A stretch of 64,000 bases of DNA from Acidithiobacillus sp. YTS05 (lineage in GTDB: Bacteria > Pseudomonadota > Gammaproteobacteria > Acidithiobacillales > Acidithiobacillaceae). Position 1 is the first letter of the stretch; each line of letters starts with the position of its first letter. The position numbers and the translations under genes were made by a program. Positions 33,832-42,357 of this stretch are shown here, one piece after another. The notes beneath the pieces were generated by a model. It was not told the DNA's origin and did not search any database. It saw only the letters and a list, made by a program, of their open reading frames with translations. The stretch lies in NCBI RefSeq assembly GCF_024396695.1, contig NZ_CP094359.1, positions 1,240,001-1,304,000 on the forward strand. The letters run 5' to 3'.

Positions 33832-34683
33832 ATGACGAAGAAAGATGATGAGCTCGTTGCAGAAACGCCTGCAGAGCCTTCTTCCAACGTACTGGAAGCG
33901 GATGCTTCCCCTCCGGCGAGCGAGGAGGACTCTGCGCCCGTGATCAAGGCGGAAACCGAAAGCGCCTCTGACACGACGCCGCCGCAGATGAATGCAAATA
34001 TCGGGACGACGCCGCCGAATGCCACGGGCTCGGGTACCAGTGCTCCCAGCCTCAATGCAGGCGGGGCGGGAACAACGCCACCTGGCGGTGGAAGTAGTTA
34101 TCCGCCCTTACCCCCTCGGCAACCCAAGAAAAGCGTCGCCAGTCGGGTGTTTTCCTGGCCGGCGCTGGTTTTTCTGTTGGTGATCATCATTATCATCTTG
34201 TTTATCTGGGGAATCACAGCTAACCAAGCTGATATGTCAGGGAAAAAATCCGTGCAGCCGCCGCCACAGAAAACTCTTCAAGTCGCCCCCATCGCTGCCC
34301 CCGGGATGGCGACCGCAGAGCCAGCTCCGAAATTGAGTGCGGATCAGCAACGAGAGTTGATGTCGGCGCGGGCAGCTTATTGGCACCACGACATTCCCGC
34401 TGCTATCAGCCAATATGAGGAGTTGATCAAAAAGGTACCAGATGCAGCCTTTGCCTATGGCGAATTGGGCAATGTGTACTACATGAACGGCCAACGGGAG
34501 AAGGCCGCAGAAAACTTTGAACGTGCGGCTCTGCTGCTGATTCAACAGGGTCAGGAACAACGGGCTGCCAGTCTCATTCCCGCACTGGGCGCCCTTGATC
34601 CCGTAATGGCGCAGAAGGTGCAAGTGGCCCTATCACACAGTCCACAGGATGACGGTTACGGAGCGGATACCCCTACGCAGTAA
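33832..34683 (+). CDS. Membrane-anchored TPR protein, copy 3 of 3
   Basis: Protein of 283 residues. The N-terminal 100 residues are acidic and Thr/Pro-rich (probably cytoplasmic), one transmembrane helix follows (FSWPALVFLLVIIIIILFIWGI, about 106-130), then a Pro/Gln linker and the shared TPR block (ARAAYWHHDIPAAISQYEELIKKVPDAAFAYGELGNVYYMNGQREKAAENFERAALLLI ... LIPALGALDP). The acidic N-terminus is absent from the other two copies. GGAG precedes the ATG at 33832. It lies 69 bases after the secreted-protein gene; the terminator follows. Confidence 0.78.
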   Translation: MTKKDDELVAETPAEPSSNVLEADASPPASEEDSAPVIKAETESASDTTPPQMNANIGTTPPNATGSGTSAPSLNAGGAGTTPPGGGSSYPPLPPRQPKKSVASRVFSWPALVFLLVIIIIILFIWGITANQADMSGKKSVQPPPQKTLQVAPIAAPGMATAEPAPKLSADQQRELMSARAAYWHHDIPAAISQYEELIKKVPDAAFAYGELGNVYYMNGQREKAAENFERAALLLIQQGQEQRAASLIPALGALDPVMAQKVQVALSHSPQDDGYGADTPTQ

Positions 34684-34707
34684 CGAAAATACAGATGGCT
34701 AACGCAG

Positions 34708-34735
34708 GGGCAGAGCATGCTCTGCCCTCTTTTCT
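34708..34735 (+). terminator. Rho-independent terminator of the divergent sigma-54 unit
   Basis: GGGCAGAG / CTCTGCCC stem with CATG loop, followed by TCTTTTCT. It lies 24 bases after the TPR gene stop. Confidence 0.85.
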
Positions 34736-34740
34736 ACTCG

Positions 34741-35136
34741 CTAGACGCATCCCATGACGGAAAAGCTTTTTACAAAAGGACCGGCCATACGGGGGTCTTT
34801 CAACATGCTTTTGTAATCACCTACCTTGAACTTGATTTTGCCTGTGGTAAAGGCCATACCCAGTCCCGTCATGCCAGGAGGACTGGAAATCCACTTCATC
34901 CATTGATCCACACTGGCGCGAATATCCCAATTGACGGGCTGCCCTTGATACACACCCGCTCCAACTGCCTGGCCATTCACCACTTGTAAAAAGCCCCGCG
35001 GTCCTTCTTCTTCGACAAAGCCATAGGCAATGTTCGACGCAAAATCAATTTGCGACAGGGCACCCGCCAGATCCGGCTCCTTGTTCCACTCTGCTGCAAA
35101 CCTTTCCATCCACTCGGGGGAAAATAATTCTGCCAT
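34741..35136 (-). CDS. SCP2-like sterol/lipid carrier domain protein
   Basis: Cytoplasmic protein of 131 residues, a stand-alone SCP2 fold: WMERFAAEWNKEPDL, FGFVEEEG-like strands (NIAYGFVEEEGPRGFLQVVNGQAVG), DWQMK-type helix (SVDQWMKWISSPPGMTGLGMAFTTGKIKFKVGDYKSMLKDPRMAGPFVKSF). Such proteins bind fatty acyl, sterol-like or other hydrophobic ligands. It has its own sigma-54 promoter of the same type as the nearby pump operon, so it probably acts in the same process and may carry a hydrophobic substrate. GGAGAG precedes the ATG at 35136. Confidence 0.8.
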   Translation of the reverse strand: MAELFSPEWMERFAAEWNKEPDLAGALSQIDFASNIAYGFVEEEGPRGFLQVVNGQAVGAGVYQGQPVNWDIRASVDQWMKWISSPPGMTGLGMAFTTGKIKFKVGDYKSMLKDPRMAGPFVKSFSVMGCV

Positions 35137-35193
35137 ACTCTGTCTCTCCTGTGCTGTTGATGCTGAGGCCGAATAGCCTCGCCAGCCTTGAAA

Positions 35194-35208
35194 GCACGAT
35201 TGATGCCA
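35194..35208 (-). promoter_or_regulatory. Sigma-54 promoter of the SCP2-like gene
   Basis: TGGCATCAATCGTGC on the minus strand: TGGCAT at -24 and GC at -12, about 58 bases before the ATG at 35136. It shares the TGGCAT half with the two other sigma-54 promoters. Confidence 0.78.
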
Positions 35209-35270
35209 TGCTGAGATCAATAATATGAGTAACACAAACAATTGCTTATGTTATTCTTTGCGCGAGAGGA

Positions 35271-35316
35271 TGTTGCGCCCTCGTTTTTCTGCAACAGTCC
35301 GGCAGATAGTGCAACA
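35271..35316. promoter_or_regulatory. Upstream activator sites of the SCP2-like gene
   Basis: TGTTGC at 35271, GCAACA at 35291 and GCAACA at 35311. The first two form a palindrome with a 14-base spacer. The nearest is 63 bases upstream of the -24 element. The hexamers are the same as those in the shared enhancer at 32763-33098. Confidence 0.6.
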
Positions 35317-35346
35317 ATTGTAGGCCTCCGATTTTCGCCCAGAACT

Positions 35347-35376
35347 TTGGACTTTTTCGGGCACATTCGTTATAAC
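35347..35376 (+). promoter_or_regulatory. Sigma-70 promoter of the GGDEF-EAL gene
   Basis: TTGGAC (35347-35352) and TATAAC (35371-35376), spaced 18 bases, 32 bases before the ATG. It differs from the neighbouring sigma-54 promoters, so the c-di-GMP gene is probably controlled separately. Confidence 0.55.
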
Positions 35377-35408
35377 AGACACAGTCTACATCAATCGAAG
35401 CTGTCTCT

Positions 35409-38150
35409 ATGCAAAACGCCGAGTCCGCATCAATGCAGTGGAGCAAAGCCAGGCGCTCGGCCGAAGGCTACACCGACAGATGGTTGCGAGCGGCGTGGTT
35501 GCTCATTGCTCTACTCATCCTCTTCGCTTGGCTGATCCTCGCCGTCATCACTTGGGATGTAGTCAATGCAGAACAGGGGAGAGTTTTACAGGAAAACGCC
35601 TTCTCGTTGGCACGAACATCCAAACTGCAATTGTCTGGCATCGATTCAAGTCTCTCCCTCGTCGCGATGCAAATCGCCAATTCAACCACCCCCAACGCTA
35701 GGTTCTTGCAGCCCCTGATTCGTCTAGCGCCGATCCGCTCTGTCGGCTTTTTTTCCGCAAAGAATGTCCTTGTTGCTGGAGAAAATTCGGCTTTCTTGCG
35801 TCAGCTATGGCAGTCGGCGACTTCGTCGCAGTCCCGCACTTGGACACCTGCGCAGATTATGGCCCTGCAACGCTGCCTTCATGATAAAGCATTTTGTATC
35901 GGTCCGTTGTTACCAGACTCTTCGGTTGCAACCGCTGCTTCTCGCTGGGGATTCCCGGTTTTTCAGCGCGTTTCCGAGCGCTCCGGGCAAACCTCGCTTT
36001 TGATCGCCTGGATTCCCCTCTACGGAGGTTTATTCCCTGCCTGGTCGGGCCTCCACCTGTTGCACCAGGGCGATTCGTTTTTGTTGCGGTCGGATGGCAT
36101 GTTGTTGAGCCGATATCCGTACTCCCCGAAAGTAGACTACGCTGGAGTACAAACCGGAACCGTCGTAAAGCACTGGCTCATGGAGATCACTAGCTTTGCC
36201 AGGACCTTCTCTGGCTACAGTTCCGCGGCGCATGGATGGCGCATGTGCGCGGCACAGCCAATTGGTGAATACCATCTCATCGCTGGGCAGTGTGTCGGGA
36301 GATCCATTCTTGCGACCAGCTGGTGGAGATCAATGCGTTGGCCGACGGCAGGGGCCTTGCTGTTACTGTTTCTGAGTTTCTTTCTCTACCGATATCTGGC
36401 GCGCGTAAATCGCTCCCGGGAGCTGGAACGTAGGACAGCCGAGAAGGAAATCTGGGAGGCCAAGGAACATGCGGAAGTGACCTTGAGCTCGATTGGTGAT
36501 GGCGTCATCAGTACCGATTGCAACGGACTGGTGGCCAACATGAATCCGATCGCCCAGTCGATGACCGGTTGGACCCTGGCAGAGGCTCTTGGCAAACCGA
36601 TCACGCAGGTCTTCTCGATTGTTAGCGAGGCCGATGGTCGCCCCGTCGCCAACCCTGCTGAGAGAGCCTTAACCGAGGGGAGAATCGTGGGGTTGGCCAA
36701 CCATACGATTTTGATCGACCGGCAGGGCCAGCGCCGAAGTATCGAAGACTCGGCAGCGCCTATTCGGGATCGTTCTGGCAAAGTTTTGGGTACGGTTCTC
36801 GTATTCCATGACGTCAGCGAGAAACATGAACTCCTAACCCGGTTATCCTATCAGGCTACGCATGATCTGCTCACCGGACTTCCCAATCGTGTGCTGTTTC
36901 AGGAGCACCTGGAGCAAGCGATGCGCAAAGCTAAACGCAGTGAATTATTGCTGATCATCGCTTTTCTCGATCTGGATGACTTCAAGCTGATAAACGATCG
37001 CTTAGGTCACGCTGCCGGTGATGATCTATTGAGGCATGTTGCCGAACGCCTGCGTGCAGAACTCCGTGATGGCGATATGCTCTGTCGCTTCGGGGGGGAC
37101 GAGTTCTCATTTTTTATTAGTGACGTGAGAAGTATCGGCCAGGCCGAACAAATTGCTCGCCGAATATTGAAGATGATAACTCTTCCCGTGGAGCTGGGGG
37201 GTGAGCAACGCACCGTGCATGCCAGCCTAGGATTGACGGTGTATCCGTTGGATGATGCCGAGAGTAGTGCGGAATTGATGCGCCACGCAGACCTCGCCCT
37301 CTATGCCAGTAAGGACCGAGGTGGCAATGCCCTATCGATTTTTACCAAGGAAATGGAAGACCAGCAGGGGCGGCAGATCGAAAGCTTGCGGATCATGGAA
37401 TCTGCCCTCGTTGAAGGGCATTTGCAACTGTACTTCCAGCCTATCGTGCATCAGTTTGATGGATTTTTGGGCGCAGAAGTATTGCTGCGCTTACAGCATC
37501 CTCTGCGCGGTTTGCTCGGACCACGCGATTTCAGCGAGGCTCTTGACCACCCGCAGCTAGCTGCGCGAGTCGGACGTTTTGTTCTTCATCGGACATTGGA
37601 CCAACTGCAACGTTGGTTGGATAGCGGTTTCCGGCCAAAGATTTCTATCAACATCAGCGCACAATATCTGCTCGATCCCAAATTTTTGGAGGATCTGGAA
37701 GTGGCTTTGGGCGAGTACAGTGTTGAGTTACGCAATAATCTTGTGCTGGAAATTACGGAAACTGCGCCCATGCTGCATTTCGAACGTGCGCGCCAAGTAC
37801 TGACCGAATGTCAGGCCTTGGGTTGCTCCCTGGCCCTGGATGATTTTGGGACGGGAAATGCTTCGTTGAGCTACCTTCAGCAGCTTCCCGTCAGTTCCTT
37901 GAAGATTGACCAAAGTTTTATTCGTGACATCTTGCGCGACCCAAAAGATTACGCGATTGTTTCAGGAATCATCTATGTCGGAGAAATGCTCAATTTGTCC
38001 GTGGTTGCCGAGGGAGTGGAAACGAAAGAGCAACTCAAGGCACTACAGCAACTTAACTGCTCTGCCTATCAGGGGTATTTATTTTCCCGACCCATGCCTG
38101 CCCAAGAGTTCGAAAATTGGGAAGTCCCCGCTGACCTTCTGAGCTCGTGA
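35409..38150 (+). CDS. Membrane-bound GGDEF-EAL cyclic-di-GMP protein with PAS
   Basis: Protein of 913 residues. TM1 (about 27-50), a periplasmic sensor region of some 250 residues, TM2 (about 315-335), a PAS domain (DGVISTDCNGLVANMNPIAQSMTGW) and diguanylate cyclase domain with intact GGDEF at 562-566 and a product-inhibition site RDGD just before it. The phosphodiesterase domain reads EVL instead of EAL at residue 690 but keeps SINIS, LEITET, DDFGTG, SLKID, AEGVET and the final YQGYLFSRP, so hydrolysis is still possible. It is likely to make or break down c-di-GMP in response to a periplasmic signal and may affect biofilm or mineral attachment. Confidence 0.9.
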   Translation: MQNAESASMQWSKARRSAEGYTDRWLRAAWLLIALLILFAWLILAVITWDVVNAEQGRVLQENAFSLARTSKLQLSGIDSSLSLVAMQIANSTTPNARFLQPLIRLAPIRSVGFFSAKNVLVAGENSAFLRQLWQSATSSQSRTWTPAQIMALQRCLHDKAFCIGPLLPDSSVATAASRWGFPVFQRVSERSGQTSLLIAWIPLYGGLFPAWSGLHLLHQGDSFLLRSDGMLLSRYPYSPKVDYAGVQTGTVVKHWLMEITSFARTFSGYSSAAHGWRMCAAQPIGEYHLIAGQCVGRSILATSWWRSMRWPTAGALLLLFLSFFLYRYLARVNRSRELERRTAEKEIWEAKEHAEVTLSSIGDGVISTDCNGLVANMNPIAQSMTGWTLAEALGKPITQVFSIVSEADGRPVANPAERALTEGRIVGLANHTILIDRQGQRRSIEDSAAPIRDRSGKVLGTVLVFHDVSEKHELLTRLSYQATHDLLTGLPNRVLFQEHLEQAMRKAKRSELLLIIAFLDLDDFKLINDRLGHAAGDDLLRHVAERLRAELRDGDMLCRFGGDEFSFFISDVRSIGQAEQIARRILKMITLPVELGGEQRTVHASLGLTVYPLDDAESSAELMRHADLALYASKDRGGNALSIFTKEMEDQQGRQIESLRIMESALVEGHLQLYFQPIVHQFDGFLGAEVLLRLQHPLRGLLGPRDFSEALDHPQLAARVGRFVLHRTLDQLQRWLDSGFRPKISINISAQYLLDPKFLEDLEVALGEYSVELRNNLVLEITETAPMLHFERARQVLTECQALGCSLALDDFGTGNASLSYLQQLPVSSLKIDQSFIRDILRDPKDYAIVSGIIYVGEMLNLSVVAEGVETKEQLKALQQLNCSAYQGYLFSRPMPAQEFENWEVPADLLSS

Positions 38151-38167
38151 AATAACTAAGCATCTGC

Positions 38168-41100
38168 TCACTCTGCAAGTATCCGCCTGGTTCTGCTTGT
38201 CCCCCAGCGATCAAACCATAAATAAAACGCCGGGGTAATGTACAGAGTCAGAAACTGGGAAAAGATCAGGCCGCCGACCACGGCTACGCCCAGTGGCACG
38301 CGGCTATCTGCGCCGGCGCCAAATCCAATGGCGATGGGCAAGACCCCGAGGATGGCGGCGAAGGTAGTCATCATGATGGGACGATAGCGAATGCGGCAGG
38401 CATCGATGATGGCTTCCTGTGCGGATGCCCCGTCGCGCCGTCGGCTGACGGCAAAATCCACGAGAATGATACCATTTTTCTTCACCAGGCCCAGTAACAT
38501 GATGATACCGATAAAGCTATACAGATCTAACGGCAGCCCAAAAATCCACAGTGAAAATAGTGCTCCGAAGGCAGCGAGAGGGAGGGCGGTGAGAATGGTC
38601 AGCGGATGCAGAAAATGTTCATAGAGAATCGCCAGCACCACATAAATCAGCAAAATCGTGGCCAGGAGCAGGAAGGGCAGGCTTTGGAATGCGGACTGAA
38701 ACTGCCGGGCATTGCCACCAAATTCGCCGACAATTCCTGCTGGCAGCACCGCCTTTGCGGTTTTTTCAATGGTCGGCACCACACTCCCCAGGGAGGCGCC
38801 AGGCGCCAGGTTGAACGAGATCGTGGTCGAAGGTTGCCCATCGTGCTGCATGAGATTTTCTGGTGCTGCACTGTAGCGAAATCCAGCCACGGCCGACAAT
38901 GGTACCAGGCTACCCCCAGCTCCCGGTACGCTCAAAGTAGACAAGGCATTGATGTCTTGCTGGTATTGCGGCTGCAACTCCAGGATCACTTCATATTGAT
39001 CGCTGGCACCGTAGATGGTCCCCACTTCCTGCCCACCGAAGGCCAGCCCTAAGGTCTTCTCGATAGCTTCCGGGGTGACTCCCAGTGCTGTGGCCCGGGC
39101 GCGATGAATTTGTATGCTGATCTGAGGACTGTCATTTTGCAGGCTGCTGTTGACGTTGCGAAGCTCGGGAAGTTGGCGCAGGGCTGCCGTCATCTTGCGG
39201 GTGGCGGTATGCAGCTCCGCCCAGCTGCCGCCCACCAGCTCATAGACCACACTCCCGTTACCACTCGCCGTTCCCGAACTGCCACTCTGCGGGCCTTGAT
39301 AGACGATCTGGACGTTGTGAAACGGTTTACTCGCTCGGTTGAGCGCGCTGATGATCTCGGGCGTTTGGGGGGCATAGCCATTCTTGATATGGATGAACAT
39401 ATGGCCTGTACTACGGTTGCCAAAGCCCCCCGGACCCTGGCCCGCCGAGGAGACCACCGACTGGATCTTGTCGTTTGCCTTCACGACTCGCGCGATTTGT
39501 CCCTGCTCCTGCACGATCTCGGCGAAGGTCATGTTGGAGGGATACTCAATGTTGGCATTGATGAAGCCGGCATTCTGGGACGGCAGAAAGGCCTTGTGCA
39601 CCAACGCGGCCATGCCGAGACTCCCGAGCAGAAAAAGAAACGCCAGGAAGAGCATCCAGTTGCGGTGCCGCAACGCAGTCTCCAGACTGGCGACATAGCC
39701 GTCGCGACTACGCTTGAAGAGGCGTTGAAACCAGCCATCCTCGGGCAGGAGATCGGGGTCGTGTACCCCCGCCAGCGCATGCGCATGGTTGGGCTTGAGA
39801 TACCGACTGCAGAGCATGGGAGTGACGGTCAACGCCACGGCCCCGGAAATGAGGATCACCATGGCAATGCTGATGCCGAAATCGGCAAACAGATGTCCGA
39901 CAAAGCCGCCCAGAAAGATCAGCGGCAGAAAAATGATGGCCAGAGAGATCGTCATGGAGAGCACGGTAAAGCTGATTTCCTGGCTACCGTGCAAGGCCGC
40001 GGTGCTTCCCGTCTCACCGCGATCGATATGACGATTGATATTTTCCAACATCACTACGGCATCATCCACTACAAAGCCTACCGCGAGGGTAAGGGCCAGC
40101 AGGGTCAGGGTATTCAGGCTGAAGCCCAGTAGCCGCATCCCTAAAAAACTACCCAGCAGCGAGAGGGGGATGGCCACTGCGCCGATCAGGGTCGCCGAGG
40201 GACGACGCAGAAAAAGCCACATGACTCCGGCAACCAGAAACGAGGCGATCAGCAGGGTCAGCAAGACCTCCTGAATGGCGGCGCGCACGTAGTCGGCCAG
40301 ATCAAACACTGGCTTTACTTGTATCCCTCCCGGCATTTCTGCCTGCAGTTTGGGCAGTAGCGTACGGATCTGGTCCGAGATCGCCACGGTATTGCTGCCC
40401 GGTTGCCGTACCACGGCGAGGACGATACCAGGCGTTTTGTTGATCCAGGTCTCCTGCTGGTTGTCCTCGGTACTGTTGCGTGCCTTGCCCACGGCATCCA
40501 GTGGAACCGCCTGACCGCCGGCATAGGCAAGGACGAGGTGGTTGAAGGCGGCGGCATCGTGCAGCTGGCCATGTACGCGGGTGGCGAAGGCCTGCGGACC
40601 CGTATCCAGCGTACCGCCGGGCAGGTTGACATTGGCGTTGCCGATGGCCGTCTGTACTGCCTGCAGGCTCAGACCGCGGGCGGAGAGGGCGTAAGGGTTG
40701 AGATAGATGCGCACGGCATAGGTTTGAGCACCGTAGATCTGCACATTGGAGACCCCTGCGATCCCCGAAAGTGCTGTCGCTACCTTGGTCTGCGCATATT
40801 TATCAAGGGTATATAAGGGCATGTTGCGCGCCGACATCCCCATGTAAAAAATCGGCTGTGCCGAAGGGTTCATTTGCCGGACCGTCGGCGGCTGCGGCAT
40901 TCCCGGCGGGAGAAGATGCTGTGCCTGCGCGACGGCATTGGATACCTCCTGCGTTGCGCCCAACACCGATGTGCTCAGATTGAATTGCAGGGTGATCTGG
41001 ACCACCCCATTTTCGCTTACCGCGCTCATCGAATTGATGCCAGGAATACTGGCAAATTGGCGCTCCAGTGGCGTTGCCACAGCGCTGGCCATGGTTTTGG

Positions 41101-41266
41101 GGCTGGCGCCTGGTAGCTGCGCCGTCACCATCACCATTGGGAAGCTGACATTCGGCAGCAGCGCCGTCGGCAATTGCAGGTAGGCTACCAGGCCAAGAAG
41201 GGCAAATGCCAGGGCCAGAACAGTGGTGGCGACGGGACGGCGAATGAAGGGGGCAGAGAGATTCAT
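38168..41266 (-). CDS. RND multidrug-type efflux permease
   Basis: Pump of 1032 residues, length and plan of the HAE1/MexF type. Signatures: FIRRPVATTVLALAFALLGLVAY at TM1, ATPLERQFASIPGINSMSAVS, VGFVVDDAVVMLENINRH at TM4 (paired Asp proton relay), GGFVGHLFADFG, and ILLGLVKKNGIILVDFA near the end with the TM10 Lys. Its start overlaps the adaptor gene (ATGA). The operon is complete: outer membrane factor, adaptor and pump. Substrate unknown; hydrophobic drugs, solvents or lipids are possible. Confidence 0.92.
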   Translation of the reverse strand: MNLSAPFIRRPVATTVLALAFALLGLVAYLQLPTALLPNVSFPMVMVTAQLPGASPKTMASAVATPLERQFASIPGINSMSAVSENGVVQITLQFNLSTSVLGATQEVSNAVAQAQHLLPPGMPQPPTVRQMNPSAQPIFYMGMSARNMPLYTLDKYAQTKVATALSGIAGVSNVQIYGAQTYAVRIYLNPYALSARGLSLQAVQTAIGNANVNLPGGTLDTGPQAFATRVHGQLHDAAAFNHLVLAYAGGQAVPLDAVGKARNSTEDNQQETWINKTPGIVLAVVRQPGSNTVAISDQIRTLLPKLQAEMPGGIQVKPVFDLADYVRAAIQEVLLTLLIASFLVAGVMWLFLRRPSATLIGAVAIPLSLLGSFLGMRLLGFSLNTLTLLALTLAVGFVVDDAVVMLENINRHIDRGETGSTAALHGSQEISFTVLSMTISLAIIFLPLIFLGGFVGHLFADFGISIAMVILISGAVALTVTPMLCSRYLKPNHAHALAGVHDPDLLPEDGWFQRLFKRSRDGYVASLETALRHRNWMLFLAFLFLLGSLGMAALVHKAFLPSQNAGFINANIEYPSNMTFAEIVQEQGQIARVVKANDKIQSVVSSAGQGPGGFGNRSTGHMFIHIKNGYAPQTPEIISALNRASKPFHNVQIVYQGPQSGSSGTASGNGSVVYELVGGSWAELHTATRKMTAALRQLPELRNVNSSLQNDSPQISIQIHRARATALGVTPEAIEKTLGLAFGGQEVGTIYGASDQYEVILELQPQYQQDINALSTLSVPGAGGSLVPLSAVAGFRYSAAPENLMQHDGQPSTTISFNLAPGASLGSVVPTIEKTAKAVLPAGIVGEFGGNARQFQSAFQSLPFLLLATILLIYVVLAILYEHFLHPLTILTALPLAAFGALFSLWIFGLPLDLYSFIGIIMLLGLVKKNGIILVDFAVSRRRDGASAQEAIIDACRIRYRPIMMTTFAAILGVLPIAIGFGAGADSRVPLGVAVVGGLIFSQFLTLYITPAFYLWFDRWGTSRTRRILAE

Positions 41267-42357
41267 TGTGCGTTTTGCGTCTGGACTGCCATACCGGGGT
41301 GGAGACGCGCAGGCGCGCCAATCACCACCTGCTCACCAACCAGGTTCTTGGCTTTGACCGCTACTCGATTGCCATCCTGACCGAGAAAATCCACCGCCTG
41401 CATCTGCGCCTTACCCTTTACGATATGGTAAACGTAGGGCCCGGAAACGCCCTGCTGCAGGGCAGTCGCCGGAAGGACCGCGACGTCCTGCAGGGTCTTG
41501 GCGATATATTCGACCTGCACATACTCCCCCGGCCACAAGAGCTGGTTTTGGTTGGGCACCGTAGCCCGCGCGGTAACCGTTGCCGAGGCGGCGTTGACGG
41601 TGTTGTCGATGGCCGTCAGTCTGCCAGTCGCAAGAATTTTGTGGTGGTTTTCATCCCAGATCTGCACGGTTCCAGTCTTCCCCGCCAGTGCCTGGCGCAA
41701 ATCGCCGAGATATTTCTCCGGCAAACTGAATTGGACAAGCATGGGGTGGGTTTGCTGGATGGTGAGGAGCTGGGTGTTGTTGGCAGTCACCAGGTTGCCC
41801 GCGCGGGTCTGCACCAGGCCGACCACGCCGCTGATGGGAGCATAGATCTGCGTGTGGCGCAGGTTGATTTGTGCGGCTTGCAACGCCGCGCGATCGGCCG
41901 CAATGCTGGCGGCTGCACTTTGCGCCTGCGACTGGGCCTGCTCAAAAGTCTGACGGGTCACGTACTCTTTTTCCAATAGGGGCTGATACGCCTCTACCTG
42001 CTGACGATCGTAACGTTCCTGCGCCTTCTCGCCTTGCAGATTGGCCTCGTCCTGCGCTACCTGCGCTGCGGCCGTCGAGGGATCGATGACAAAGAGCAGT
42101 TGCCCTTTCTGCACCTGTTCGCCCGAGTGGATGGCAACTTTCTGCAGGATTCCGCTCACTTGCGGCACAATGGTGACCGAGTGGGAGGCCTGTGCTTGCC
42201 CCAGGGTTTGCACCTTCAGCGGCAAGTCACCGCGCTGCACCACCGTGCTGCTTACGACTACTGGTGGCGGTTGGCGTTTCGCCTGGTGGCCGCAGCCAGC
42301 CAAGGCCAGGCCGACAATCACCAGAAGCAGAAATCTGATCCTTATATCCATGGTCAT
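41263..42357 (-). CDS. RND adaptor lipoprotein
   Basis: Adaptor of 364 residues with a lipobox (LVIVGLALAGCGHQ), followed by lipoyl half 1 (VTIVPQVSGILQKVAIHSGEQVQKGQLLFVID), a coiled-coil hairpin (about 95-165), lipoyl half 2 (IYAPISGVVGLVQTRAGNLVTANN) and the beta-barrel. It bridges the RND pump and outer membrane factor. ATG at 42357 overlaps the preceding stop (ATGA); a second ATG at 42351 is also possible. Confidence 0.9.
   Translation of the reverse strand: MTMDIRIRFLLLVIVGLALAGCGHQAKRQPPPVVVSSTVVQRGDLPLKVQTLGQAQASHSVTIVPQVSGILQKVAIHSGEQVQKGQLLFVIDPSTAAAQVAQDEANLQGEKAQERYDRQQVEAYQPLLEKEYVTRQTFEQAQSQAQSAAASIAADRAALQAAQINLRHTQIYAPISGVVGLVQTRAGNLVTANNTQLLTIQQTHPMLVQFSLPEKYLGDLRQALAGKTGTVQIWDENHHKILATGRLTAIDNTVNAASATVTARATVPNQNQLLWPGEYVQVEYIAKTLQDVAVLPATALQQGVSGPYVYHIVKGKAQMQAVDFLGQDGNRVAVKAKNLVGEQVVIGAPARLHPGMAVQTQNAQ

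Noticed and set aside
39104..40132. Long (342 codon) plus-strand frame opposite the RND gene
   Set aside because: It is the shadow of a G+C-rich RND coding sequence; no protein motifs, and His/Arg/Gln-rich composition typical of antisense frames.
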